Assembly: GCA_963710205.1 (NCBI GenBank)
Contig: CAVPZG010000002.1
Span: 1 to 64,000 of the forward strand
Source: Pacificimonas sp963710205
GTDB lineage: Bacteria; Pseudomonadota; Alphaproteobacteria; Sphingomonadales; Sphingomonadaceae
DNA length: 64,000 bases
Direction: 5' to 3'
The notes below the pieces were generated by a model that was not told the origin of the DNA, ran no database searches, and saw only the letters and a list, made by a program, of their open reading frames with translations. A program made the translations under genes and the position numbers. Shown piece after piece: positions 32,848 through 40,812 of this stretch (position 1 is the first letter of the stretch; each line of letters opens with the position of its first letter).

Positions 32848-34658
32848 CCCGCGCGCATATAGGATTCGACGGCCAGCATCCGCGCTTCCGCGCCCAGTCC
32901 CACTTTCGACCAGGCGGAGAGGATCGGGCTGACATCTTCGGGTCTCACCTTGCTCCAGGGGGCCTGCAGACCGATGGCGCTCAGCACCGCGACCTCGCCG
33001 CGGCGTCCACTTTGCGCGGCGCGGGCCAGGGCCTCGGTGTGAATATCCTCGCGGGTCGCCACTTCAAAGTCGCTGTACAGACTGGACCAGTTGCGTCCGC
33101 TGATCCGGCCCATCGCGGCCAGCGCAGAAATCAGGCGGCTGATCCGGGCGCGGGCAAGCCCTTCGTCGGCTTCGGCCTGGAATTTATAGGCATTGCGGAC
33201 CAGGCCGGGGGACAGCGGCACGACGCCGCCCTGGTCGGCCAGCGCGAGCAGGGCCCAGCCCTCCGCCAGCACCCGCTCCTCCGCGCGCTCCAGGATCGGC
33301 CACCAGGCCAGCGCCTGGTTGAAGCGGCCGGCGGCCAGCATCGATTCGATCAGGGCGGGCGCATCCTCGACGATATCGCTGGAGGGCTCGATGCGCGCCG
33401 CCGCCGGGGCCGTCGCGATCAGCGCGGCCATCCGGTTGCCTTCCGCCGCGCCGGCGGTCCAGATCTCCTTCATGGCGTCGATCCGCTCCGCCACGGTGCG
33501 GCCGGCATAGGCCGTGCGCATGTTGCGGACATAGGCGGGCGGTTCCGCGCCGTCCTCGACACGGGTGGCCTGCAGGGCCGCGAGCGCCGCCAGTTCAGCC
33601 GCCGACACAATGCCTGCCCGCGCCGCCGATTTCGCCGCCGAGGCGCGCATTGCGAGCGGTATGTCGCCGGAGCGAAAGGCCCAGCCGCGCATCGGGGCGG
33701 GCGCGCGCTCCCACAAATCCTCCGGCAGCTCCAGGCCACTCGCCGCCGCCATGCCGAAACGGTAGGGGGTCAGGCGGTCCGCGTCACTCCAGTCTATATT
33801 GGCGGCGCGGCCCACGCCGCTGGCCAGACCGGCGATGCGTTCGCCCAGCAGCAGATCGAAATTGTTGACGCCCTCGTTCTGGCGCAGCCGGTTGAACCCG
33901 TTCGCCGCCGTGACGTCGTCGCCTTCGAACCCGGCGCACATGGCAACGGCCAGCGGCCAGATGCTGTCCTTGGAAATCGAGCGCGCCGTCGACGCCAGCG
34001 GGCAGAGCGCCGGAATGTCCCCGGCCGCAAGACTGGTCGTCTTCGCCGCCGCATATAGCCGCGGCGTGAAGCGGTCCTGCGGCAGGTTGGCAAGCAGCAT
34101 CTTCGCCCCATCCGCCTCGCCCATGCGGGTCAGCAGATCGGCGCGGGCGGCGATCCAGTCGGCGTCGCGAACCTCGCGCGGGGTCGGCACGCGGCTTAGA
34201 AGTGCGCGGCGCAGGACGATATGCGCCCAGCGGGAGGCGATGGGCGCGTCGACCCGGCGCATCATCACGGCCATGAACGCGCCGTTCGAACCGGCGAAGG
34301 TACGCGGGCCATAGCCGCCGCGTTCCGGCGTCAGCGGCCCCACCGTTCGCATGCTGGCAAGGGCGCGTTCACTGGCGAGGGGATCGGGCGGCGGTGGCGG
34401 CAGGTCGGCGACGTCCGGCAGCGGATCGGCCGGCGGCGGCGCCGTTTCACGGGCGGGGCCGAACTCGTCTTCGAAGTCCTGAAGCGGCGCCGGTGTCGCC
34501 GATGGTGTCGGCGTCGGCGCTGGCGGGTTGTCGAAAATATCGGGCAGCAGGCTTTCCGGCCGGTCCTGCGTCAGCGCGGGTGCGGCCACCAGCGCGCCAG
34601 ACAGCGCGGCACCGGCCAGCAGCGCGCAGAACGCGGCTTTAGAGGCCGAGCGTTTCAA
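32844..34658 (-). CDS. Large exported protein of unknown function
   Basis: 604 residues from a TTG at 34658, chosen because a perfect AGGAGG lies 9 bases ahead and because the product then begins with a normal signal peptide (KRSASKAAFCALLAGAALSG then ALVAAPALT). The ATG at 34700 would add 14 Arg/Ser-rich residues. After the signal comes a proline-rich stretch (about residues 30-100) and then a mostly helical region of TPR-like spacing, e.g. LLTRMGEADGAKMLLANLPQ, with no recognised domain. Its gene overlaps xerD by 4 bp. Probably periplasmic. Sphingomonads often have this protein between aroK and xerD. Confidence 0.7.
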   Translation of the reverse strand: MKRSASKAAFCALLAGAALSGALVAAPALTQDRPESLLPDIFDNPPAPTPTPSATPAPLQDFEDEFGPARETAPPPADPLPDVADLPPPPPDPLASERALASMRTVGPLTPERGGYGPRTFAGSNGAFMAVMMRRVDAPIASRWAHIVLRRALLSRVPTPREVRDADWIAARADLLTRMGEADGAKMLLANLPQDRFTPRLYAAAKTTSLAAGDIPALCPLASTARSISKDSIWPLAVAMCAGFEGDDVTAANGFNRLRQNEGVNNFDLLLGERIAGLASGVGRAANIDWSDADRLTPYRFGMAAASGLELPEDLWERAPAPMRGWAFRSGDIPLAMRASAAKSAARAGIVSAAELAALAALQATRVEDGAEPPAYVRNMRTAYAGRTVAERIDAMKEIWTAGAAEGNRMAALIATAPAAARIEPSSDIVEDAPALIESMLAAGRFNQALAWWPILERAEERVLAEGWALLALADQGGVVPLSPGLVRNAYKFQAEADEGLARARISRLISALAAMGRISGRNWSSLYSDFEVATREDIHTEALARAAQSGRRGEVAVLSAIGLQAPWSKVRPEDVSPILSAWSKVGLGAEARMLAVESYMRAG

Positions 34659-34779
34659 CGCTGATATCCTCCTCGACGACGGTCTGCGCGGCGGGGACAT
34701 CCTGAAATCCGAACCATAGCGACAAACCGATCAGGCCTGTGACCAGGACAATGAAAAGCCAGAAAAGCAAACGACCCAA
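34639..34779 (-). CDS. Predicted 46-residue membrane protein
   Basis: A short open frame, below usual gene-length cutoffs, starting at a TTG at 34779 with GGGG 9-12 bases upstream. It reads one membrane segment (LLFWLFIVLVTGLIGLSLWF) and an acidic tail DVPAAQTVVEEDISVETLGL. Its last codons contain the AGGAGG that serves the downstream large exported protein gene, and its stop lies 20 bases inside that gene, which suggests translational coupling. The frame is open further upstream, but that part covers aroK on the opposite strand. Function unknown; composition and fold argue that it is real. Confidence 0.5.
   Translation of the reverse strand: MGRLLFWLFIVLVTGLIGLSLWFGFQDVPAAQTVVEEDISVETLGL
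34668..34673 (-). promoter_or_regulatory. Consensus ribosome binding site AGGAGG deciding the TTG start
   Basis: On the minus strand AGGAGG is followed by 9 bases and TTG at 34658. It lies inside the 46-residue membrane ORF. This is the reason the 604-residue protein is started at TTG, not at the ATG at 34700, which has no such site. Confidence 0.75.
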
Positions 34780-34858
34780 AGCTTTTATCCCCGAACATGG
34801 TGCGCCGCGCGGCAAAGGCTCGCAAGGCTGTGAGCGCCCGTGTATAGCCAGCGGCGCG

Positions 34859-35401
34859 ATGGGAACGGAACCGAAAAATAAAAACGGCCCGCTTGTGCTG
34901 GTCGGACTGATGGGCGCGGGCAAATCGACCATTGGGCGCAGATTGGCGAAGCGGCTGAACTTGCCCTTTGCCGACGCCGATGACGAGATCGTCGCCGCCG
35001 CGGGTATGAGCATAGCCGAAATCTTTGAACGCTTTGGGGAATCCTATTTTCGCGACGGCGAGCGGCGGGTCATCCTGCGGCTAATGGAGGAAGGGCGGCA
35101 GGTCATCGCCACGGGCGGCGGTGCGTTCATCGATCCCGAAACCCGGAACGCCATCCTCACCCATGCCGTCGCGATCTGGCTGGATAGTGATATCGACACG
35201 CTGGTGGCGCGGGTGGCGCGGCGCAACCACCGTCCGCTGCTGATCGGGAAAGACCCCGCGATCGTTCTTCGCGAGCTGGCCGAAGCGCGGAACCCCTTTT
35301 ACGCCGCAGCGCATATTCACATCGCCTCGACCCCCGCGCCCCACGCGCGCACCGTTGATGCCATATTGAAACAGCTGAAGATGCGAGGCATCAATGACTG
35401 A
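34859..35401 (+). CDS. aroK: Shikimate kinase
   Basis: 180 residues from the ATG at 34859; an upstream ATG at 34739 gives a 40-residue Lys/Arg-rich extension and is not preferred. Walker A is GLMGAGKSTIGRRLAKRL near residue 18, the shikimate-binding DADDEIVAAAG follows, then TGGGAFIDPETR and the lid region ARRNHRPLL. It phosphorylates shikimate in the aromatic amino acid pathway. It overlaps aroB by 8 bp, an aroKB operon. Confidence 0.95.
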   Translation: MGTEPKNKNGPLVLVGLMGAGKSTIGRRLAKRLNLPFADADDEIVAAAGMSIAEIFERFGESYFRDGERRVILRLMEEGRQVIATGGGAFIDPETRNAILTHAVAIWLDSDIDTLVARVARRNHRPLLIGKDPAIVLRELAEARNPFYAAAHIHIASTPAPHARTVDAILKQLKMRGIND

Positions 35402-36515
35402 AATCGAGGTCGCGCTGGCCGGGCGCAGCTACCCGATCCGGATCGGCAGCGGGTTGCTGGCAGCGGCGGGCGAGCATGTCGCCATGCCGAAAGGCGGGCG
35501 TCCGCTCGCCATCGTCACTGACGAGAATGTGGCGGCGCTGCACCTGAAGACCCTGCAGCACGCTCTACCCGGACCGTCGGAGCCGATCATATTGCCTGCG
35601 GGCGAAGCGACCAAGAACTGGGAGAACCTCGAACTGCTGACCGAGCGTTTGCTGGCGCTGGGCGTCGAGCGGAACGATCACGTCGTCGCGCTGGGTGGCG
35701 GCGTCATCGGCGACCTGACCGGATTTGCGTCGGCCATTTTGCGACGCGGGTGCAGATTGGTGCAAATCCCGACGACATTGCTCGCGCAGGTGGATTCATC
35801 GGTGGGCGGAAAGACGGCCATAAACAGCGCGGCGGGGAAGAATCTCGTTGGGGCGTTCCATCAGCCGTCGCTGGTCCTGATCGACACCTCGGCGCTCTCC
35901 ACCCTGCCGGTCCGCCAGCTGCGTGCGGGCTATGCCGAAGTTGTGAAATATGGCCTGATCGGCGACGCGGATTTCTTCGCCTGGTGCGAGGCGAGTGCGG
36001 CGGCGCTGCTGGCGGGCGACGAGGCCGTGATCGCCGAAGCCGTCGCCGCCTCCTGCCGCGCAAAGGCGGCGGTGGTCGCCGCCGATGAACGCGAGACGGA
36101 GGACAAGCGCGCGCTCCTTAATCTCGGCCATACTTTCGGTCATGCGCTGGAAGCGGAGGGCGGTTTTTCCGAGCAGCTGTTGCACGGTGAGGCCGTCGCG
36201 ATCGGCATGGCGCTAGCGTTCCGCTACAGCGCGCGGATGGGCCTGCTGCCTGCGGACGAGGCGGCCCGGGTCGCGGCGCACCTGAATCGCGCCGGGCTCG
36301 GTTCGACCATCCCCGCCTTTGCTAGCGATGCGGACCGGCTGATCCGGCACATGCGGCAGGACAAGAAGGCCGAGGCCGGAACCGTGCCGCTGATTCTGGC
36401 GCGCGGGATCGGCCAAGCCTTTGTGTCGCGTGAGACCGACCTTGCAGACGTGCACGCGTTTCTGGCGGCGGAGCTAACCAGCCCCATATCCCAAACCCCA
36501 CCATCCGGCGCATAG
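35394..36515 (+). CDS. aroB: 3-dehydroquinate synthase
   Basis: 373 residues. NAD-binding residues lie in ALGGGVIGDLTGFASA near 108-125; AGYAEVVKYGLIGD and LNLGHTFGHALEAEGG carry the zinc ligands; QIPTTLLAQVDSSVGGKTAIN is the substrate loop. It converts DAHP to 3-dehydroquinate, the second step of the shikimate pathway. The ATG lies inside aroK's end (8-bp overlap). The C-terminal 15 residues (TSPISQTPPSGA) are a tail beyond the fold. Confidence 0.96.
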   Translation: MTEIEVALAGRSYPIRIGSGLLAAAGEHVAMPKGGRPLAIVTDENVAALHLKTLQHALPGPSEPIILPAGEATKNWENLELLTERLLALGVERNDHVVALGGGVIGDLTGFASAILRRGCRLVQIPTTLLAQVDSSVGGKTAINSAAGKNLVGAFHQPSLVLIDTSALSTLPVRQLRAGYAEVVKYGLIGDADFFAWCEASAAALLAGDEAVIAEAVAASCRAKAAVVAADERETEDKRALLNLGHTFGHALEAEGGFSEQLLHGEAVAIGMALAFRYSARMGLLPADEAARVAAHLNRAGLGSTIPAFASDADRLIRHMRQDKKAEAGTVPLILARGIGQAFVSRETDLADVHAFLAAELTSPISQTPPSGA

Positions 36516-36587
36516 TCGAGAGGCGATCGAAATGGCATCGCTGCACTGGGGTGACGGCCCCGCGCACAGGGCGTAAAGGCGCCGACC

Positions 36588-37943
36588 ATGAGCAACAAAC
36601 CCGCTGCGATACGCGGCACCAATGATTTCATGGGCGAGGCAGCCGCGCGGTTCGATTTCGTTGTCGACACCTTTGCGCGCGTGCGGCGCCTTTATGGGTT
36701 TCGCCCGGTGCATATTCCGGTTTTTGAGAACACCTCTGTCTTTGCGCGGTCGCTCGGAGAGACCACCGACGTCGTCGCGAAGGAAATGTACAGTTTCGAC
36801 GACCGCTCCGGCGACTCGGTCACGCTGCGCCCGGAATTCACTGCGGGTATCGCGCGGGCCTACATCTCCAACGGCTGGCAGCAGCACGGCATGATGAAGT
36901 TGGCGGCGCATGGCCCCTGTTTCCGCTATGAACGCCCGCAGAAGGGCCGCTTTCGCCAGTTTCACCAGCTGGACGCGGAAATTCTCGCCGCCGCCGAACC
37001 GTCCGCCGATGTCGAGCTGTTGTCCTTCGGGCAGCATCTGCTGGAGGAGCTGGGCGTGGCGGGCAATGTCACCCTGCAGCTGAACACGCTTGGCGATCCT
37101 GCAAGCCGTGCGGCGTGGCAAACGGAACTGCTTGGCTATTTCGAGGCGCACAGCAACGCACTGAGCGATGACAGTCTCACCCGCCTGGCGACGAACCCGC
37201 TACGCATTCTCGACAGCAAGGATGAGGGGGACCGCAAAATCGTCGCCAATGCGCCCGTGATCGATGATTTTCTTTCGGATGATGCCGCGGATTTCTTCGC
37301 AGCCGTCACGGCGGGCCTCGATGCGGCGGGCGTGGCATGGGAACGCAATGCCCGGCTCGTGCGCGGGCTCGACTATTATCGCCACACGGCATTCGAATTC
37401 GTAACCGATGCGCTGGGCGCGCAGGGCACGGTCATGGCGGGCGGGCGCTATGACGGCCTGATCGAGGCGATGGGCGGTCCGCCGACCCCCGCCGTGGGCT
37501 GGGCGGCCGGGATCGAACGGCTGTCCATGCTTGTGGACGCGCCAGCGCCTGAATCGGTCGATGTCGCGTTCCTGCCGCTGGATGACGACGCGAAAACGCG
37601 CGGCACGCGGCTGGTGGCGGCGCTACGGAAGGGCGGCAGCGTCGCGGTCGAGACATTTGCCACAGGCAACATGAAGAAGCGCATGCAGCGCGCCGATGCC
37701 AGCGGCGCGCGCCTTGCGATCATTATCGGTGCGGACGAACTGGCGGAAGGCGCGATGCAGGTGAAGGACCTTCGCTCTGGCGAACAGGTGCGTGTACCTA
37801 TGGGCGAGGCGGGCTTCATCGGCGGCTATCTGGCTGAACTGCGCCTGATGGGCCTGACCGGCATGGACAAGGAAACACCTGATTTCCCGACCTGGAGGAA
37901 ACGCAACCTGGGAGGCCAATCCCTAGAAAAGACACCGCAATGA
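36588..37943 (+). CDS. hisS: Histidyl-tRNA synthetase
   Basis: 451 residues, class II aminoacyl-tRNA synthetase. The N-terminal catalytic domain has the conserved YGFRPVHIPVFENTSVFARS, LRPEFTAGIARAYISN (motif 2 region), and LVRGLDYYRHTAFEFV with the histidine-binding RGLDYY-type motif. The C-terminal anticodon-binding domain begins near ESVDVAFLPL, containing GNMKKRMQRADASGARLAIIIG. It charges tRNA-His. It overlaps prfA by 4 bp (ATGA). Confidence 0.96.
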   Translation: MSNKPAAIRGTNDFMGEAAARFDFVVDTFARVRRLYGFRPVHIPVFENTSVFARSLGETTDVVAKEMYSFDDRSGDSVTLRPEFTAGIARAYISNGWQQHGMMKLAAHGPCFRYERPQKGRFRQFHQLDAEILAAAEPSADVELLSFGQHLLEELGVAGNVTLQLNTLGDPASRAAWQTELLGYFEAHSNALSDDSLTRLATNPLRILDSKDEGDRKIVANAPVIDDFLSDDAADFFAAVTAGLDAAGVAWERNARLVRGLDYYRHTAFEFVTDALGAQGTVMAGGRYDGLIEAMGGPPTPAVGWAAGIERLSMLVDAPAPESVDVAFLPLDDDAKTRGTRLVAALRKGGSVAVETFATGNMKKRMQRADASGARLAIIIGADELAEGAMQVKDLRSGEQVRVPMGEAGFIGGYLAELRLMGLTGMDKETPDFPTWRKRNLGGQSLEKTPQ

Positions 37944-39037
37944 GTGATGCCCCGAAGGTCCCTGAAGCGCGCATCGATGCCATCATCGCCCGCCATGCCG
38001 AGCTGACCGCGAAAATGGCGTCCGGTGACCTTGCGCCGGAAAAATTCGTCGAACTGTCGAAGGAATATAGCGAACTCGATCCGGTCGCGGCCGCCGCGAA
38101 AGCGGTACGCGCCGCGCGCGAGGAAATGGCGGAACTGCAGGCGCTGGCCACCGACAGGGACAGCGATGCGGAAATGCGCGAACTGGCCGAGGCCGAGCTT
38201 GAGGAAGTTGCCGAAAATCTGCCACGGGCGGAGCGCGCGCTTGCCGTGCTGCTGCTCCCAAGGGACGTCGCCGACGACCGGTCAGCCATTCTCGAAATCC
38301 GCGCGGGCACGGGCGGCGAGGAGGCGGCCCTGTTCGCGGGCGATCTTTACCGCATGTATTCCCGCTATGCCGAGGCGCAGGGCTGGAAGGTCGAGACGAT
38401 GGATATTTCCGCCGCGGACGCTGGCGGCGTCAAGGAAGTCATCGCCAGCGTGTCCGGCAAGGGCGTGTTCGCCAAGCTGAAATTCGAGTCTGGCGTCCAC
38501 CGCGTGCAGCGCGTTCCGGCCACGGAGGCGTCGGGCCGTATCCACACCAGCGCTGCGACCGTCGCCGTTCTGCCGGAGGCCGAGGATGTCGATGTCGTCG
38601 TCAACGATGCCGACCTTCGCATCGATGTGTTCCGCTCTTCAGGGCCGGGCGGGCAGTCGGTCAACACGACGGACAGCGCCGTCAGGATCACGCATGAACC
38701 CACGGGCCTTGTCGTCATCCAGCAGGACGAGAAATCGCAGCACAAGAACCGTGCCAAGGCCATGAAAGTCCTGCGCGCGCGCCTGTTCGAACTGGAGCGG
38801 CAGAAGCTGGCCGACGAGCGTGCCGGTGCGCGGAAATCCATGGTCGGCTCCGGCGACCGCTCGGAGCGCATCCGCACCTATAATTTCCCGCAGGGACGCG
38901 TCACCGACCACCGCATCAACCTGACCCTGCACCGCCTGCCGACGATCATCGAGGGTGATCTGGACGAACTGGTGGGCGCGCTGATCGCAGAGGATGAGGC
39001 CGAGCGGCTGGCGGGGCTGGGTGACGGCGCTGACTGA
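37940..39037 (+). CDS. prfA: Peptide chain release factor 1
   Basis: 365 residues. It recognises UAA and UAG stop codons. The catalytic motif GGQ sits in RSSGPGGQSVNTTDSAVRI near residue 233-240; HRVQRVPATEASGRIHTSA contains the PxT-type codon recognition tripeptide (PAT), which marks RF1, and DYRHRINL-like TDHRINLTLHRL lies downstream. It is methylated on the GGQ Gln by PrmC, encoded by the next gene, which it overlaps by 17 bp. Confidence 0.97.
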   Translation: MSDAPKVPEARIDAIIARHAELTAKMASGDLAPEKFVELSKEYSELDPVAAAAKAVRAAREEMAELQALATDRDSDAEMRELAEAELEEVAENLPRAERALAVLLLPRDVADDRSAILEIRAGTGGEEAALFAGDLYRMYSRYAEAQGWKVETMDISAADAGGVKEVIASVSGKGVFAKLKFESGVHRVQRVPATEASGRIHTSAATVAVLPEAEDVDVVVNDADLRIDVFRSSGPGGQSVNTTDSAVRITHEPTGLVVIQQDEKSQHKNRAKAMKVLRARLFELERQKLADERAGARKSMVGSGDRSERIRTYNFPQGRVTDHRINLTLHRLPTIIEGDLDELVGALIAEDEAERLAGLGDGAD

Positions 39038-39869
39038 GACGCAGCGACTTATCCGGGAAGCGGCGGCCAAGCTGGCAAAAGCGGGCCAGCCGGACACCGC
39101 GAGACTGGATGCGGAATTGCTGGCCGCCCATCTGGCCGGGACCGCCCGCGACGTGCTGCTGCTTGGCGCATCGCAACACAGCCTTGACAGCAATGCCTAT
39201 GACGCGCTCCTGGCGCGGCGGCTCGCCGGTGAACCGCTTGCCTATATTACGGGCGAAGTGGAATTCTGGTCGCTGGAATTGCATGTCACCCCGGACACGC
39301 TGATCCCGCGCGGCGACAGCGAGACGCTGATTGAGCTCGCCCTTGCGCAATTGCCAGGGACACCTGGGCACATCCTCGACCTGGGCACCGGAAGTGGCTG
39401 CCTGCTGCTTGCGGCGCTCAGCGAATATGAGGCCGCGCAGGGTCTGGGGATCGATGCCAGTCCGCAGGCGCTCATCATCGCCGAGCAAAATGCGGAGCGC
39501 CTCGGATTCGGGCGGCGCGCGCGATTTCAAAGAGGTGACTGGTGCGAAGGCCTGATGGCTGAATTCGATCTCATCCTTTGCAATCCGCCCTATGTCGATA
39601 GAGCCGATATGCTTGGCCCCGGCGTGCGGGAATATGAACCGAGTGGCGCGCTGTTCGCTGGCGGCAATGGTCTGGACGATTACCGAACCATATTGCCGCA
39701 ATTGTCACGGCACCTCAGCAGCGATGGCCTCGCCGTTCTGGAAATCGGCGCGCGACAGGGCGATGACGTGCGCGAGATCGCGGCGGCGTCGAAACTGGCC
39801 TTTGTCGCCAGCCGTAACGATCTGGGCGGGCATGAGCGTGCGCTCTGTTTCCGGCGGGCGCAAGATTAG
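39021..39869 (+). CDS. prmC: Release factor N5-glutamine methyltransferase
   Basis: 282 residues from a GTG at 39021 inside the end of prfA. SAM motif I is LDLGTGSGCLLLAAL near residue 116, and the active-site NPPYVDRAD near residue 183 binds the Gln side chain of the release factor. The N-terminal helical domain (RLIREAAAKLAKAGQPDTARLDAELLAAH) is typical. It completes the hisS-prfA-prmC unit. No terminator directly follows it. Confidence 0.95.
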   Translation: MTALTETQRLIREAAAKLAKAGQPDTARLDAELLAAHLAGTARDVLLLGASQHSLDSNAYDALLARRLAGEPLAYITGEVEFWSLELHVTPDTLIPRGDSETLIELALAQLPGTPGHILDLGTGSGCLLLAALSEYEAAQGLGIDASPQALIIAEQNAERLGFGRRARFQRGDWCEGLMAEFDLILCNPPYVDRADMLGPGVREYEPSGALFAGGNGLDDYRTILPQLSRHLSSDGLAVLEIGARQGDDVREIAAASKLAFVASRNDLGGHERALCFRRAQD

Positions 39870-39871
39870 GC

Positions 39872-40040
39872 TTGGCATTGGCAGAGTTCATGCTATGTCA
39901 AGCCTTGTATCCGCACACCTTGGGAAGGTGGCAACGCGGATTACAGCAACCTCCGATACACACCGGCAGACATATGGATGCCGCTGTTTTGCGCCTTCGG
40001 GCGCGCGCCGACGGAAACGGACGGCAAGGGTAAGGAAAAC
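39872..40040 (+). other. Structured intergenic element between prmC and the DUF4167 gene
   Basis: About 180 bases without a convincing long gene. It holds a nested hairpin (ATCCGC at 39909-39914 paired with GCGGAT at 39936-39941, enclosing CACCTT-GGG-AAGGTG at 39916-39930), a second stem CGGCA/TGCCG (39964-39968 with 39979-39983), and a third GCGCC-TTCG-GGCGC (39991-40004). A promoter-like TTGGCA (39872) with CTATGT 15 bases on precedes it. It may be a small RNA or the 5' leader of DUF4167. A 52-codon ORF (39895-40053) also crosses it. Confidence 0.4.
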
Positions 40041-40049
40041 GCAAGTAGC

Positions 40050-40712
40050 ATGAGAAATCCGCAATCGGGACGCCGCCGCCGCTCGGGTGGCCGTTCGCAG
40101 GGCGGCGGCCAGCCGCACAACCAGAACCGCCAGCGCGGAAACGCGAAGCAGCTTCTGGAAAAATACCAGAATATGGCGCGTGACGCCGCGCAGTCGGATG
40201 AGCCGGTGCAGGCGGAATATTATCTGCAGTTCGCGGACCATTATTTTCGTGTCGTTGCCGAGATGCAGGCAAAGGCAGACGGTCAGCAGAACAACCAGAA
40301 TCGGAATCGCGACCGGAACGATGACGACGATGATGACAGCGATGACCGTCAGAGTCGTGGTCGCGGTCGCAATCAGCAAAATCGCAATCAGAACGATAAT
40401 CGCAACGACAATCGCCGCGGCCGCAACAAGGCGGACGACGAAAGCGACGACGATGATGATTACGATGATGACGACAATGACGGCGAAGCGGACGAGCGCC
40501 CCACCCGGGCGCGCGCCGTACGGAAACCTCGTTCGCGCAAGGACGAGGATGCCCGCGCTGCCAACGGCAAAGACAGCAAGGAGCAGGCAGATGAAAAGCC
40601 TGCCCGTGCCGCGCGTAAGCCGCGCAAGGCTCCCGTCCGCAAGAAAAAGGACGATGACGCGGACGAGGTGGATGATCGCGACACGATCGATTCGTCGGTT
40701 TCATTCCTGTGA
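40050..40712 (+). CDS. DUF4167 domain protein
   Basis: 220 residues from the ATG at 40050, with AAGGA 12 bases upstream; a longer start at 39978 is not preferred. Residues 20-75 (NQNRQRGNAKQLLEKYQNMARDAA, then YYLQFADHYFRVVAEMQ) form the DUF4167 domain, an RNA-binding-type module with flanking Arg/Gly. The rest is low complexity: Asn/Arg repeats (QNRNRDRNDDDD), acidic Asp runs, and a basic Arg/Lys tail, the pattern of a disordered protein. It is found near prmC in most alphaproteobacteria; function unknown, possibly RNA related. Confidence 0.8.
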   Translation: MRNPQSGRRRRSGGRSQGGGQPHNQNRQRGNAKQLLEKYQNMARDAAQSDEPVQAEYYLQFADHYFRVVAEMQAKADGQQNNQNRNRDRNDDDDDDSDDRQSRGRGRNQQNRNQNDNRNDNRRGRNKADDESDDDDDYDDDDNDGEADERPTRARAVRKPRSRKDEDARAANGKDSKEQADEKPARAARKPRKAPVRKKKDDDADEVDDRDTIDSSVSFL

Positions 40713-40812
40713 CGAACTGATGGCGGTTTCATAAAACTGCCATCACTCCGTCATCGAAATGCAATGGGTGAGGCATAGGCGCGGCCGCAGGACCCCTCCT
40801 GGAAAAAATCAT

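Noticed and set aside
39895..40053. 52-codon frame crossing the prmC-DUF4167 gap as a gene
   Set aside because: Its product is Arg-rich without features, and the strong hairpins in the same bases suggest RNA structure; kept only as an alternative in the finding.
40320..40690. Repetitive Asp/Arg/Asn coding stretch as a CRISPR array or DNA repeat
   Set aside because: The repeats are codon-level low complexity within the DUF4167 gene, with no fixed repeat and spacer lengths.
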